Below, piece by piece: positions 34,196 to 44,653 of a stretch of DNA of 64,000 nucleotides; the stretch's first letter is position 1, and each line of letters begins with the position of its first letter. The notes below the pieces were generated by a model. The model had not been told where the DNA came from and did no database searches. It saw only the letters and a list, made by a program, of their open reading frames with translations. Origin of the DNA: Erodium maritimum (taxonomy: Eukaryota; Streptophyta; Magnoliopsida; Geraniales; Geraniaceae); NCBI GenBank assembly GCA_963921825.1, contig OY997593.1:68432039-68496038 (forward strand), in the 5' to 3' direction. The position numbers were made by a program, and so were the translations under genes.

Positions 34196-34935
34196 AAATA
34201 AAATTTAGTTTTTATACAAAAATATTTTATTCAATGTTATAAATTATTAAAATCAAATTTTAATTTTTTTTCCTTAAAGATCATATAATTTTGATAAATA
34301 TTTTAAAAAAAAATTCAAGTATATATATATATATAATTTTTTTAAAAATCAATTTTATTAAATATTAAATTCAAATATTAATTTATATATTCATATTTTA
34401 TATGAAAATTATTTTATTAAATACTAAAATCAGATTTGATTTTAAAAAATATCAGATTACATTCATAAATAATTTTAAAACGATAATTCAATTTAGAACA
34501 TAATTTATTAATTATAAATATCAGATTTTAATTTATTGTTACTTTAAATTTTAAAAAATAAAATATAAATTTATTAACTATTAAAATTGGATAAAACATT
34601 TTAGTACAAAATCGAAATTATTTTTCAAAAATTATCATTATAACTTTGAGTTATCTTTTAAAATATATTTATCAAAATAATCCGATTTTTAAAGAAATCT
34701 CAATTAAAATATGAATTTAGCAACTAAAATATATAAAAAAAATTTAAAGATTACCATTGAAAATTTGAATTATATTTTTTAAATAGTTATCAAAATAATC
34801 TGATTTTTTTTATAAAAAATAATATAATTTTAATAATTTATAAGATTGGATAAAATATGTTTATATAAAAACTGATTATATATTTTGAAAATAGAATTTG
34901 AAAGATATATTTTCAGCAATCCAAGTATTAAGGTG
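34196..34935. other. very AT-rich filler inside the inverted-repeat element
   Basis: Almost only A and T, with recurring ATCAAAATAAT(C)(C/T)GATTTT-type phrases. No gene seen. Confidence 0.5.
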
Positions 34936-36509
34936 AGCTGTGATGGTGAAACGCTCTCAAGCTGGTCGGAGCTTCATCTCCGGTAAATTGGATGAGTTCT
35001 ACTCTTTCTGTTCAGGCCTTTTGTCTCTGTACAAAGAATACCAGTCTATTGTTTTTACGGCTAAGAAACGTTCAAGTCCGGCCAAGGGACGTGGTGAGCA
35101 GTCGGAGGCGCGTCGTCGGGGCAAGACCAAATCTCGTCCGATTTCTACCAAAGGGACGGGGAGGCAGGACAATGCTGCAACTGTTCCGACCTCTGCTACT
35201 CTAACACAAAAGGAAGGGGAGTTGGTCGGAGTCTGTTCAGATGCAATGGGTCGCCGACGAAGACCTCCGGCTCGTTACAAAGTGAGTGATTTGGAATTGT
35301 ACGTTCGAAACTTGCTGTACCCCGCGTCGGAAGTTTGGTTTAGGGATAAGCTCTCAGCGTTTGGCGATATTGCCTCTTTTTCATTGCTGAAGAGAGCAAA
35401 CAGAACAAGCTTGTTTTTTTGGGTTTGTCCGATTTACAACACCCTCTGCTGCGTCTCAGGCTTTTAAGAGTTTAATTGGGGCTCAAGTGAAGGACCATGT
35501 CCTGTTCGTGGCGTTTTCTCGGCGTCGTTTGTGTTCTCCGGCGACTAAACCAAGCGGGAACGAGAAATAGAGCATATACTCTGTTCTGCGGGTTGACGGT
35601 AATCCTAGTTCCGGTGATCTTGCTTGGAAGGAGGATGATGAGTTGGTGTGTCCTAGAGGGATCGCCGAGCCTCTGGTCACATCCTCTCCGGCGACATCTT
35701 TGTTGACGTCCTTGCAGGTTTCTGGCGAGGATTCTGGTGCGCTTCGTAGATCAGTTTCAAATTCCCCTAATGCAGGAGTCGATCCCGTGATTACAGGAAG
35801 TTTGTTTCCTAATCAAGGGATTTTGATTTCAAATCAAGGGATTGAGCTTCCTGATGATCCTGTTTTGATCTTGCCGAAGAGTCCGGACGCGTCTTCTCTG
35901 ACTGCGGCGTTGAGTTGTGACAAACGAGGATGTGGGCTTGAAGCTGGGTCTTGGGGTGTCTTGGGCCAATGATCCAATATTGGTGGGCTTGGTCACAACA
36001 AGGTAAATTTATCATCTGTCTTGGACAGGTTGGGTCTGCCAAGTGGGCTTTCTGGGCCTGTTTCAGCCGGTTCATTTGAAAAGGCCCAGACGCTAGCCCG
36101 AGAGGATCCGAGTTTGGTTACCGTTTTAAGAGGATAAAATAAGACGGTTCATGGTGGACGTAGCAAAAAAAGATAGCTCAGGTAATTGGAGCTACAACTC
36201 CAAAGTTGGTAGGAAAGCTATTGATATATGTTCTTTAACTCTCGATCAGGAATCCGAGGGAAGGAAGGACAGGGATCATGCGGAACAGATTTCTGATCAA
36301 GCCCTAACCCATGTGCTGTTTTCTAACCGGTTTGCTTGTTTGAACCCGAATAGGACCTAAGCACGGTGTCGTTTACGTCTTGGTTTTGTTCTGGTTCCGT
36401 TTTTTGTTCTTTGTAGCTGTATTGGCTTGAGGAAAAATGTCTTTTTGGATCTTCTCTTCCTTTGTTCTATATTCTTATAGAAAAATTGATTAATAAATTT
36501 CTTTAGCTT
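34936..36509 (+). mobile_element. ORF1-only LINE-like element, copy F
   Basis: A plus-strand element with a 175-codon frame at 34940-35467: a basic, Ser/Lys-rich N-terminal part and an RRM-like segment (LYVRNLLYP, FGDIASFSLLKR), then further broken frames, a T-rich 3' UTR like copy E and a poly(A) run at 36512-36518. A later MITE inserted exactly in that poly(A), so the last A run is also the MITE's TSD. No TSD of copy F itself was identified. Confidence 0.55.
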
Positions 36510-36675
36510 ATAAAAAAAGGGGTTAATTACCTTTTGTACCCCTTTTCTATTGGTAACATACCTTTAGCACCCTTTCGTTTGGGAACGTTCAAAAACACTC
36601 CCTACGTTTTGGTAACACACATTTAGTACCCCTTATGAATTGATCACACATCATTTAATAACCCTTATGTATTGG

Positions 36676-39538
36676 TGTGAAGACCGCTCCGGTTTTAAGC
36701 GGTTTCAGTTTTAAGTTTTTGTTCGATTGGAACGTCGAGGGTGAATTTTGGGTTTAATCTCTTTTCGTTAAAAAAATGGTTTCTTTTGAATCAGATTTAG
36801 TAAACAAACAAAAAGGTTTTTTAAAAAAAAGAGGATGCTGGACCGGTTTGATCCAGACCAGACCCTCGGGCCCAAGTTTCGCCGGCCCAAGCCCAGGCTA
36901 TAAAAGCCCTTTTTAGGGTTTCTGTCATCAGAACCCTCCCTCATCCTCACGCGCAGCTTCGATCCTCGATCTCTCTCTCCCGTCTCCCTCTTTCTCTCCG
37001 TCTGCAATCCCCGCGCCACCATCTTCCCCACTCTGCTCCGTCCAGCCCAGTCCGCCAAACCCGACCCCGAGCCACCCCTTTTTCCTTCACGCCGCCGTCT
37101 TTTCCTCTCGGATCTAACCGAGCTCCCCGGCCACGCTCCGTCTCCGAAATTCTGTCTCGTTTCCCCCTTCTTCCCGAGCCAGCTCTCCCTCGTCTCCTTA
37201 CCAAGCTCGCCGTCTCTCCCCGTGGGCGTTTCGGGTTCGTCGGCGAAGGAGTCGATCTTCGCACCAGATCCGAGTTCTCGCCGCCGCCCCGACCTCTCTA
37301 TCTCGTCCTCTCCGTTCAGTCCGAACCCTTGCCGACCTCGTACTTCGTCTCCGAGCCGTGTATAGCCTCCAGCAACGTTCCCCGTCGTTTCCCCTTCTCT
37401 ACGGTGAGTTTCCGACCGTGGGGCTTCGGCCGGCAACGGCGCCGCCGATGGTCGGTCGGAGTTCTTACCGAGCTTCTCCTTCCTCTTTATCTCCTTTTTC
37501 CAACCTTTTCTGGAATATGAACTTTGTGGAATCAAAAGCTGTTTGGATCTGGTTGGGTTGGATCAAAGCTGAAGTTGAGTAAAGTAACTGATTTTGAAAA
37601 AGAAACGTTTTTGAGAAACGAAAATCAGTTTTAAATTGATAAAAGAGACTTAAATTAAAACGGGGTAAAGCTATCTGATCTGATTAAATTGGACTTTTGG
37701 ACTGTTTGAACGACTGAATGGGTTCGTTTATCGGACCTTGAACGGGGTTTAAGTGGAACGCTGAAATGGGTGCCTCGGGCAACGTGCCACGAAGCCCGTA
37801 CCTCGGGAATTGTGTCACGAAACCTGTACATCGAGATCTGTGCATTGGGACCGTGCCTCGGGAAACGTGCACCGGTTTCGGTGCTCGGGTGCTCGAACCC
37901 GATTCGTCGTAGTCCCGCTTTTAGCCCGCTCGAGTCTAAAAGACAACTTTTGAATTTAAATCAAAACCGTCGTGACCTTTTAAATCAATTTGTGAAACCT
38001 GTTTTAATAGTAACTTTCTGTGTTAAGTAGAGTCCGGCTTCGAGCGAAGAGAAGACTGGAGTTAAACCCAGTTGTGGACTTCTCTAGAAGACGGTGTTGG
38101 CCCAGTCGTCAGCAGCTAGGAAACGCTGTCGTGGTATCGTCGTGAGGTAGGGAAGTAGCGGATACCGGTTTAATTGCAGAAAGTTACTAGTATGAATGCT
38201 AGGTTTAATAAAACTGGAAAGACGTTTATATCAGATAATAACCGGACGAGTCGTAGTAACATGTAGGATGAGAACAACTAGAGTAGTCGACTGAACTGTG
38301 AACCTTTACGTTTCTGTCTTGGGATTTGATGTGCTGGTAGACCGGCCTTGTCGAGCCGTAGGTTGTGTGTTGTTTGGTTGCCTGATTTTTGTTTGGTATG
38401 CCTGACTTGTGAGTCGTTGTCGTTAGGGTTAATAGACAAGATTAGTATACCCGTTGAGCATGTTGTTGTTATGTATGGGCGAGTGTGCCGTGGTTGTGTT
38501 AATCTGAACCCTTGGTTGTGTGATGGTCGGGTGAGTGATAGACCGACGTGACTGGTTGTGGTAAGATTGTTGGGCTCGGTAAGCCGTGTGTAATTATGAC
38601 AATTGTAATATTTATCTTGTTGTGTGTTCCGAGAAAAGACGTAACTAGAGTGATACTTGCACCGTGGGATAGTTCTGGGGTAGTGTGTCGCGAGGCCAAG
38701 GATGGCGTGTTTGTTACCCGAGTCTATGTGACGGGAAGATGATACCCGAGTCTACGTGACGGGAAGATTATAGTCCTGAGTCTACGTGACAGGAAGATGT
38801 TCGACTGAGGGATTTTCGGTCTAGGATGTTACCCCGAGTCTACGTGACGGGTAGGTGTTGGGACTGAGGTTTCGTGTTACGGTACGACATAAATGGCTGG
38901 GTGCATTCGGTGGTGTTGGGAACTGCCGGTCGGGTTATGGGTTTGTTCTGCTGAGTGTTCCGGTACGATATGAGGGTGTCGGGCTATGGACAGCCGACCG
39001 AGTAGGGGACTGCGGTACAGGACGTGTTATGCTTTTACAGTTTACTTTATGTTTGATGGCGTGTTATTTGGTGTGCTGGTTGCTATCTGTGCTGTTTGTC
39101 GTTATGGTTGTGAGCGCGAGTTGGTCTTGAGTTGAGGGTTGTGGTTACGAGCCCCGTTGGATATTAGTTGTGTGCTGTACTAGTATGCCCTAATTGGACG
39201 GTCACCAGTGGTGGTGAGCGCTTGCTTATAACCTTAACTACTTTCCTACTGAGCGAAAGCTCACCCCTTACCTTGTTGTTTTTCAGGTTCTAAGCGGGAA
39301 GTGTACTAGCCGGATGCTCGACGCTTGGGAGCTACGAGGGTCCTAGGCTAGATAGTCTAGAGACGTATCGTTTTATTTGAACTGTTTTACCGTTGGTTTT
39401 TACCGAGCTGTGACTCGTGTGGTGTTTAAAGTCTTTAAAATTATGAGTTTAAGACTTATTGGCTTTATTTTCGTTTAAAATTATTATTGTTTTAGTTCAC
39501 GTCTCGAGTCCGGTCCAAATCGGATTTGGGGCGTGACA
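36676..39538 (+). mobile_element. fossil solo LTR, Ty3/gypsy type
   Basis: Starts TGTGAAGACCGC and ends GGGGCGTGACA, with the 5-bp TSD ATTGG at 36671-36675 and 39539-39543. About 2.86 kb. The TATAAAAG at about 36899 may be its old promoter. It contains subrepeats with ACGTGAC (about 38719-38850) and a GAGCGAAAGCTCAC stem (39251-39264). It looks like a whole single LTR left after recombination; no coding region. The related LTR at 45659 lacks about 1.2 kb present here near the 5' side. Confidence 0.85.
38715..38850 (+). repeat. LTR subrepeats carrying ACGTGAC
   Basis: Four to five units of GAGTCTACGTGACGGGAAGA-type sequence. The same array lies inverted in the LTR at 45659 (about 46345-46520). 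Confidence 0.85.
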
Positions 39539-39699
39539 ATTGGTAACAGGACAATTACATGCCTTATGAATTGGTCACAGGTCTTCAAAATGGCCTAAAC
39601 TTGACCAAAATTTTATCCAGTGTGTTACCAATACATAAGGGGTACTAAATGTGTGTTACCAATACATAAGGGGTACTAAAGGTAATTAACCATAAAAAA

Positions 39700-39885
39700 A
39701 TAGATATTGATAAATTAATTAAATATGAATTATTTTTGCTTAAACTAGAATGAGAGTATTTTTGTCTTAAAAGAATTGAAAAGCATAGTTTTCCAATTTT
39801 AAACTATACTAGCATGGATTACAAATTTATGCCATTATGAGGCATAGTTTTACAAGTTCCCTCCCCTTGTACAATCCATTCAAAG
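39700..39885. repeat. right arm of the large inverted repeat
   Basis: The inverted partner of 34020-34195. The two arms enclose copy F, the MITE and the solo LTR, so they are older than all three. Confidence 0.7.
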
Positions 39886-39899
39886 TTGGATGGGGGTTA

Positions 39900-41050
39900 G
39901 AGAAAACTCTTATCCAGGAAGAGATGCATAAGCTCTAGGAACAAATCAAGGTATGACGGCAAAATGAGTACAAGAAACTGGAAGTGGAGAAGCGTTTTCT
40001 AGCTAAGCAACAAGCTATGAAAGATGAGATTCAACGAAGAAGAAATGTGGAGCTACTGTCTAAGATGTTATTTGTGATGAATAATATGCAGGTGAGAATG
40101 GAGCAGCAATAACAAGTAAGGGATGAACTTAGGGTGAAAAAATTGCTTCAAGCTAAATTGTTGACTGAATGGAAGGCTTGGATACACCATCAAGCTGACA
40201 TTAATAAGCATATAGAGGAACCGATAACTGAACTTGAGAAACAGGTATTGAGCAACCAAGGTTGGAAAATCAAAAACAAAAGGAACATGGAGAGCTGAGC
40301 ATTTTTTCTGGTGCACACAAGGTATATAGTGAAATATCAAGTAGAAATTGGTTGGAAAAAATCGAGGATTGGGTTGGTGCACACAAAGGGTTCGAAGGAA
40401 TGTCCGATAGAAAGTTCAAAGTAACTGTAACATTTTCATTAGGCTTATGCTATCAAATTTGGATTGTTGGGTGTTCAGATTTGCTTCATTGGCCTACTGG
40501 CATTTGCACCTGACTAATTATCAAGGAGAGCTTGAGGTGTTCAGTTATTGGTTTGAAATCTAGTTTGTTGGGGGTTGAATTTTGTTGCAAATGAAGTTAT
40601 TTCAGTGGGAAAAGGTGGTGAAAATGTTCCACCACTAGTGAACTTATTTGCAGAAATTTATTTGAGCGATGCTCTAATTCAAAATATAGGAAGATACAAG
40701 TATGCGAAGCCAACGCCTGATAAGGCAGATCGAGTGTTGGATTGGAGTTTCGAGCCTCCAATTAGGAAACTTATTGAACAAATGGATATGCTTCCAAAAT
40801 TAAGGTGCGATACAAACAATGTTTATCAATGTCAATCTTCCTAAACAAATTTTGAAGTTGGAGTCTGTTTTTGATAGGTTGTTGAAACAAGTAACTGAAG
40901 TATTGGAATTTGATGAAACTGAAACTTCTGGGTACTTGTGGGGGGTAGAGATATCTTTTGGAAGAACCTATTTTGATTTTTCAGTGAAGTGTCTAACGAT
41001 GTTGAGTTCTATGACGAAGCTTGAGGACAAGCTTTCTTTGAGGGAATGAT
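39900..41050 (+). pseudogene. mosaic of host-gene fragments, including DEAD-box helicase
   Basis: Three plus-strand pieces follow one another. About 39950-40265 would encode a charged, coiled-coil-like segment (EKRFLAKQQAMKDEIQRRR) of unknown origin. 40262-40513 encodes another unrecognised piece (WLEKIEDWVGAHKGFEGM). 40575-40815 is clearly from a DDX3/Ded1-type RNA helicase of the plant RH37/RH11 group: NVPPLVNLFAEI, the Q-motif region NIGRYKYAKPTP, then a direct jump to KADRVLDWSFEPPIRKLIEQ, which in intact helicases lies well over a hundred residues later, after the DEAD box. 40819-41049 is an unrecognised reading frame. The DEAD box is missing and the frames are broken. This looks like captured or recombined gene pieces and not a gene. 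Confidence 0.6.
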
Positions 41051-41110
41051 TTGTCATGATTTGATCATGACTTGAACAAGAAGTAAAATGCGGTGTGGTT
41101 TGGATAAGTG

Positions 41111-42108
41111 TTTTTTTTTTTTGAAACGGCAATATTATTAAAGAGGCACCTCCTCTATAAGATATAGAGAAGGGCAAGAGCTGAGCTCTCAGAATACAAA
41201 AAACTAAAGCCAATCAAAACAAATTACAGTAGAACCAAACCAGTGAAACCACCCAAGGACCACTCAAAACCCACAGACCCACTTACCCCCAAGACCAGTG
41301 AAAGGTCACTTGTACCGTAAAGAAACCAAGTTCCAACAAACCAAACCAGTGCAATCTAATCCCAGTCAAAAGCCAAACACAGAAACACCCCAAAAGACAG
41401 GCCTCGAGTACAAACGGTACCAAGACCACAAGACTCTCTTCCCACCCAAAAATATACAAAGAACACGACTAGGTACAGACGGTACCTAGCCTCCCATGAA
41501 AACCAACAACCTAACCGAAGACCGGGACGACGACAGGTACAGACGGTACCCATCAGTCCAGACACAAAAAGAAACCAACCCAACCTCAAAAGACCCGTGA
41601 AAAAAGGAACAGTGGCCAAAACCCGCGAGCAAGACACACCAGGTACAGACGGTACCAAGTGCTAAAAACAACCCAAGTAAACCCCAGAGCAACCCTGTAA
41701 CCCAAGAAACCCCCAACTGTGAGTCCCAACAGTAAAACCCCAAAAACCAAGATGAGATACAAGTCTAGTGCAAGTCTCTAGCCCTCCTCCTTCTACTGCA
41801 AGTTGTAGGAGCATTGATCCAGTTGAGGAAAGTAAATGACTGATATTTCTTGAAAAGTGCATGCTCCAAGTTATAAGAGAAGCTCTGTATGCTATGGAGA
41901 ACATCCAAGGGAAAGGACAAATTGTGTTGGAATATCCACTTGTTCCTACACAACCAAAGGTGCCAAACAGTTAAGAAGGAGATGTTAGTCCATTGATTGG
42001 TGTGGCCAATAGTCAGCAAGGAGTTCCAAGATAGGAAAAGAGAAACAAGGGTAGCAGGCTTAGCCCAGCAAACACCCCACCAATTTATGGAAGAAACGGT
42101 ACCGTTTC
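41111..42108 (-). mobile_element. 5'-truncated LINE fragment
   Basis: Poly-T at 41111-41122 is followed by GAAACGGCAATATTATTAAA, the mark of a minus-strand LINE 3' end. At 41765-42019 the minus strand encodes the typical C-terminal L1 ORF2 block with TVWHLWLCRNKWIF. The long 3' UTR holds four copies of a quasi-palindromic GGTAC motif. No TSD was found; the 5' edge coincides with the start of the direct repeat at 42112. Confidence 0.7.
41407..41656. repeat. four GGTACAGACGGTACC motifs
   Basis: Exact GGTACAGACGGTACC lies at 41472-41486, 41536-41550 and 41642-41656, with a two-base variant at 41407-41421. Each can form a 5-bp stem with a 5-base loop. Spacing is about 65, 64 and 106 bp, and the sequence between copies is not repeated. 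Confidence 0.9.
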
Positions 42109-42111
42109 ATG

Positions 42112-42452
42112 CTAGGCCTGGTGTTTCTTCTCTTCAGCTTCGTCACATATAAAAGGAGGAATTGTTGTAGAAACCATTGATGAACTTTTGGGTATTTCCA
42201 TAGTTTTGTCTATCATCAATAGTACTAATTTTCATTTGGTTGTAGCCGATAGTGGCTTTTTTTGTGTTGCGGGTTTCCACATCGGAAGCCTGACTTAATA
42301 AATTCATCGCCTATCAAAAAAGAAAAATTCAACAGCAGTAGCTACAGTTGTTTATTGAATTGAATAACTATAGTGATCTCCAAAAAGACTCATTAAGAGT
42401 TGTTCTTATTATCGATCAATCAATTGACTTCTCTGTTATTATTCTTATGATT
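42112..42452 (+). repeat. right copy of the direct repeat, with TATA-like sequence
   Basis: The counterpart of 33794-34010. Its later part runs on at 43016 after the hAT MITE. The CACATATAAAAGG sequence at about 42143-42155 lies 1.2 kb before the BAHD start codon. Confidence 0.65.
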
Positions 42453-42460
42453 CAAAACGC

Positions 42461-43015
42461 TAGGGATGGCAACGGGGCGGGTTCGGGGCGGGGACCCCGC
42501 GCCCCGTTCCCGTCCCGCTTCCTCGCGCCCCGCCCCGCCCCGCACCCCGCACTGACCCCGCGTTGACCCCGGCCCGCGGGGAAACGGGGATTGCCCGCCC
42601 CATTTTCTCCCCGAAAAAAAATACACATTTTTATATCACACAATTCTTAATCCATAATTTTAGACAATACGCATATAAAACAAACATCACACGACTTCCG
42701 TGTCTCATAATGTGCATATTCGAACTAAGTCTTCTATCTTTTAGATATAAAATATAAATAAGCAAAAATTACCGTTTGACATTTTTGAACTAATTTTTCT
42801 ATTTTTTAGATATAAAATTTAAATAAGTAAATATCATATGTAAAAACAATATATTATGTGTTATTCAAAAAAAATATTAATTATTAATATATATTTTTTA
42901 AATTAATAGAGCGGGGATCCCCGCGGGACACGGGGCGGGACGCCCCGCGCCTCCCCGCCCCGAACCCGCCCCGTACGAGGCGGGGGCGTCGGGGCGTTTA
43001 ATTTTGCCATCCCTA
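42461..43015. mobile_element. hAT-type MITE, 555 bp
   Basis: The exact 8-bp TSD CAAAACGC lies at 42453-42460 and 43016-43023. The terminal inverted repeats begin with a perfect TAGGGATGGCAA. Subterminal regions are extremely G/C-rich (CGGGGCGGG and CCCCGCGCC runs) around an AT-rich core. It has no coding capacity. The perfect TSD and ends suggest a recent insertion, 340 bp upstream of the BAHD gene. Confidence 0.92.
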
Positions 43016-43023
43016 CAAAACGC

Positions 43024-43354
43024 ATTCGTGACATAAATATATTTATGGAAACCAGATCTCTTCATCTCGAATTTTGTTATCTTCTTGTCTCTTGGGATGT
43101 GTTAATATTTTGTAGTTTACTAGTATATTCTAGATGATCCACCTCGATGCTGTTGACTTTTCTTTTTTAAAATTGCCAATGGCATCGCAACAACATGGGT
43201 GTGCGTCGAAGCCGGCGAAGCCCACGTATCATGCATAGAATAAGACAAGTAGTACACACATATCAATCTATAACAGCAAGTACGGTCCAATCTCATACAA
43301 CCTATATTTCTAAACCCATTCGACCAAATAAGCTCGTAATTAGAAGCTTTAACA
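43024..43354 (+). promoter_or_regulatory. proximal upstream region of the BAHD gene
   Basis: A 331-bp AT-rich stretch between the MITE and the ATG. A weak TATA-like TCTATAAC lies at 43266-43273, about 85 bp before the start codon. No other element is convincing. Confidence 0.35.
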
Positions 43355-44653
43355 ATGGTTATAGAGACAGAGATTGTCCGAACAGAGACCATCAAGCCGT
43401 CCTCTCCCACCCCCGACCACCTCAAAAGATTCGGACTCTCCGTCTTCGACCAGTTCGTTCCCGATATCTACACGCCGCTCCTGCTCTTTTATCCGGCCGC
43501 CGGCCAAAGCTCCATCTCCGACCGCATCCGGAAGCTGAAGGCATCGCTGTCCGAAGCCTTGGTCCGGTTCTACCCCGTGGCCGGAACACCGGTCAAGGAC
43601 GAGCTTTACGTGGACTGCGACGACGCTGGGGTTGACTTCCTCGAGGCCAAAGTCAACGGACGCGGTCTCTCCGACATCCTCGGACGACCCGATGACGAGG
43701 TCCTCGGGAAGCTGCTCCCGCCCGGTTCGGTCCTGCGTGGGACCCACCCCCTCCTGCGTGTCCAAGTCAACGTGTTCGACTGCGGCGGCGTGGCTATCGG
43801 CTTACGGTTCGGGCACGTAATAATGGACGCGCGCGCCATGAGCGTGTTCGTCAAAGGCTGGGCCGCGGTGGCGCGTGGAGACGCGGATGCGCCGGCGCTG
43901 GAATTGGACGCTATAGCATCCCGCTTCCCGGCGATCCCGTCCTCCATGCCCTCGGTTGAGCCGCCGAGTGAGGCGTGCGGGTGCGGCACGAGGAGGTTCG
44001 TTTTTCCAGCCGCCAAGATCGCCGCTCTCAGGGGCAGCTCAGCACGCGCGGGTACCGAGAGACCCACGCGTGTGGCTGCAGTGTCCGCTCTCATTTGGAA
44101 GTGCATGGTCAACGCGTTGACCAAAACATCGGGGCACGTGACAAGAACGTCCAGCGTGGCTCAGTTAACCAACCTCCGCGGGAGGGTCGAGCCGCCCTTG
44201 TCGGAGAATTCTCTTGGGAACATGGTAACTTTCGTTTTGGCCGAATTGGACGACCATAAAGAGCTTCAAAGATTGGTTGATCAATTCAGACAAGGCTTGA
44301 GAGATTTGACACATAACAATGTCACAAAACTGCGTGACTCCGAGGATGTCATGATGATGATTTGCCAGCGTGGTAAGAAGTACGCAATGCTGTCCGCTAG
44401 GGAAGATATAGGGTTTTATTCATTTTCGAGCTGGTGTAGATTCGGATGGTACGAGGCCGATTTCGGGTGGGGGAGGCCCGCGTGGATCAGCACCGTGAAT
44501 ATGGACATGAAGAACGTGGCGGTGATGACGGATACAAGAGATGGAGATGGGATCGAGGTTTTGGTGACCTTATCTCAACAGGACATGATCTTCTTCGAAA
44601 CCGACCCCGAGCTTCTTGAGTTTGCTTCTTTGAACCCTAGTGTGTGCTTTTAA
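43355..44653 (+). CDS. BAHD acyltransferase, vinorine-synthase-like clade
   Basis: A 432-codon intronless frame, the normal BAHD length. It would transfer an acyl group from a CoA thioester to an alcohol or amine in specialised metabolism, in the cytosol. The catalytic HxxxD is H154-V-I-M-D158, followed by A and not the common G. The structural DFGWG motif is at residues 369-373. The N-terminus (IKPSSPTPDHLKRFGLSVFDQ), the YPVAG block and the SWCR(F)GWYEADFGWG region resemble vinorine synthase and related alkaloid or ester acetyltransferases. The substrate cannot be told from sequence. The first two thirds are very GC-rich (many GCG and CGC codons), unlike the surrounding DNA. It appears intact. 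Confidence 0.92.
   Translation: MVIETEIVRTETIKPSSPTPDHLKRFGLSVFDQFVPDIYTPLLLFYPAAGQSSISDRIRKLKASLSEALVRFYPVAGTPVKDELYVDCDDAGVDFLEAKVNGRGLSDILGRPDDEVLGKLLPPGSVLRGTHPLLRVQVNVFDCGGVAIGLRFGHVIMDARAMSVFVKGWAAVARGDADAPALELDAIASRFPAIPSSMPSVEPPSEACGCGTRRFVFPAAKIAALRGSSARAGTERPTRVAAVSALIWKCMVNALTKTSGHVTRTSSVAQLTNLRGRVEPPLSENSLGNMVTFVLAELDDHKELQRLVDQFRQGLRDLTHNNVTKLRDSEDVMMMICQRGKKYAMLSAREDIGFYSFSSWCRFGWYEADFGWGRPAWISTVNMDMKNVAVMTDTRDGDGIEVLVTLSQQDMIFFETDPELLEFASLNPSVCF

Larger units (their letters stand above)
36519..39691. mobile_element. Mutator-like MITE split by a solo LTR
   Basis: The 9-bp TSD ATAAAAAAA lies at 36510-36518 and 39692-39700. The ends are mirrored: GGTTAATTACCTTTTGTACC at the left and, reverse-complemented, GGTTAATTACCTTTAGTACC at the right, both followed by CCTT...TATTGGTAACA blocks. 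Without the LTR the element is about 0.31 kb. The TACCCCTTATGTATTGGTAA phrase is repeated several times within each half. Confidence 0.8.

Noticed and set aside
36768-37535. 255-codon minus-strand frame rich in Arg, Glu and Gly
   Set aside because: It lies antisense within the GC-rich part of a solo LTR, has no known domain, and its composition follows the pyrimidine-rich sense strand.
40819-41049. A functional helicase gene
   Set aside because: The DEAD box and most core motifs are absent and the frames are disjointed.
41111-42120. A TSD for the truncated LINE
   Set aside because: The bases before poly-T (TTTGGATAAGTG) do not recur at the other edge, which coincides with a direct repeat.
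43349-44124. Minus-strand frames of 138 and 172 codons
   Set aside because: They are shadows antisense to the GC-rich BAHD gene.
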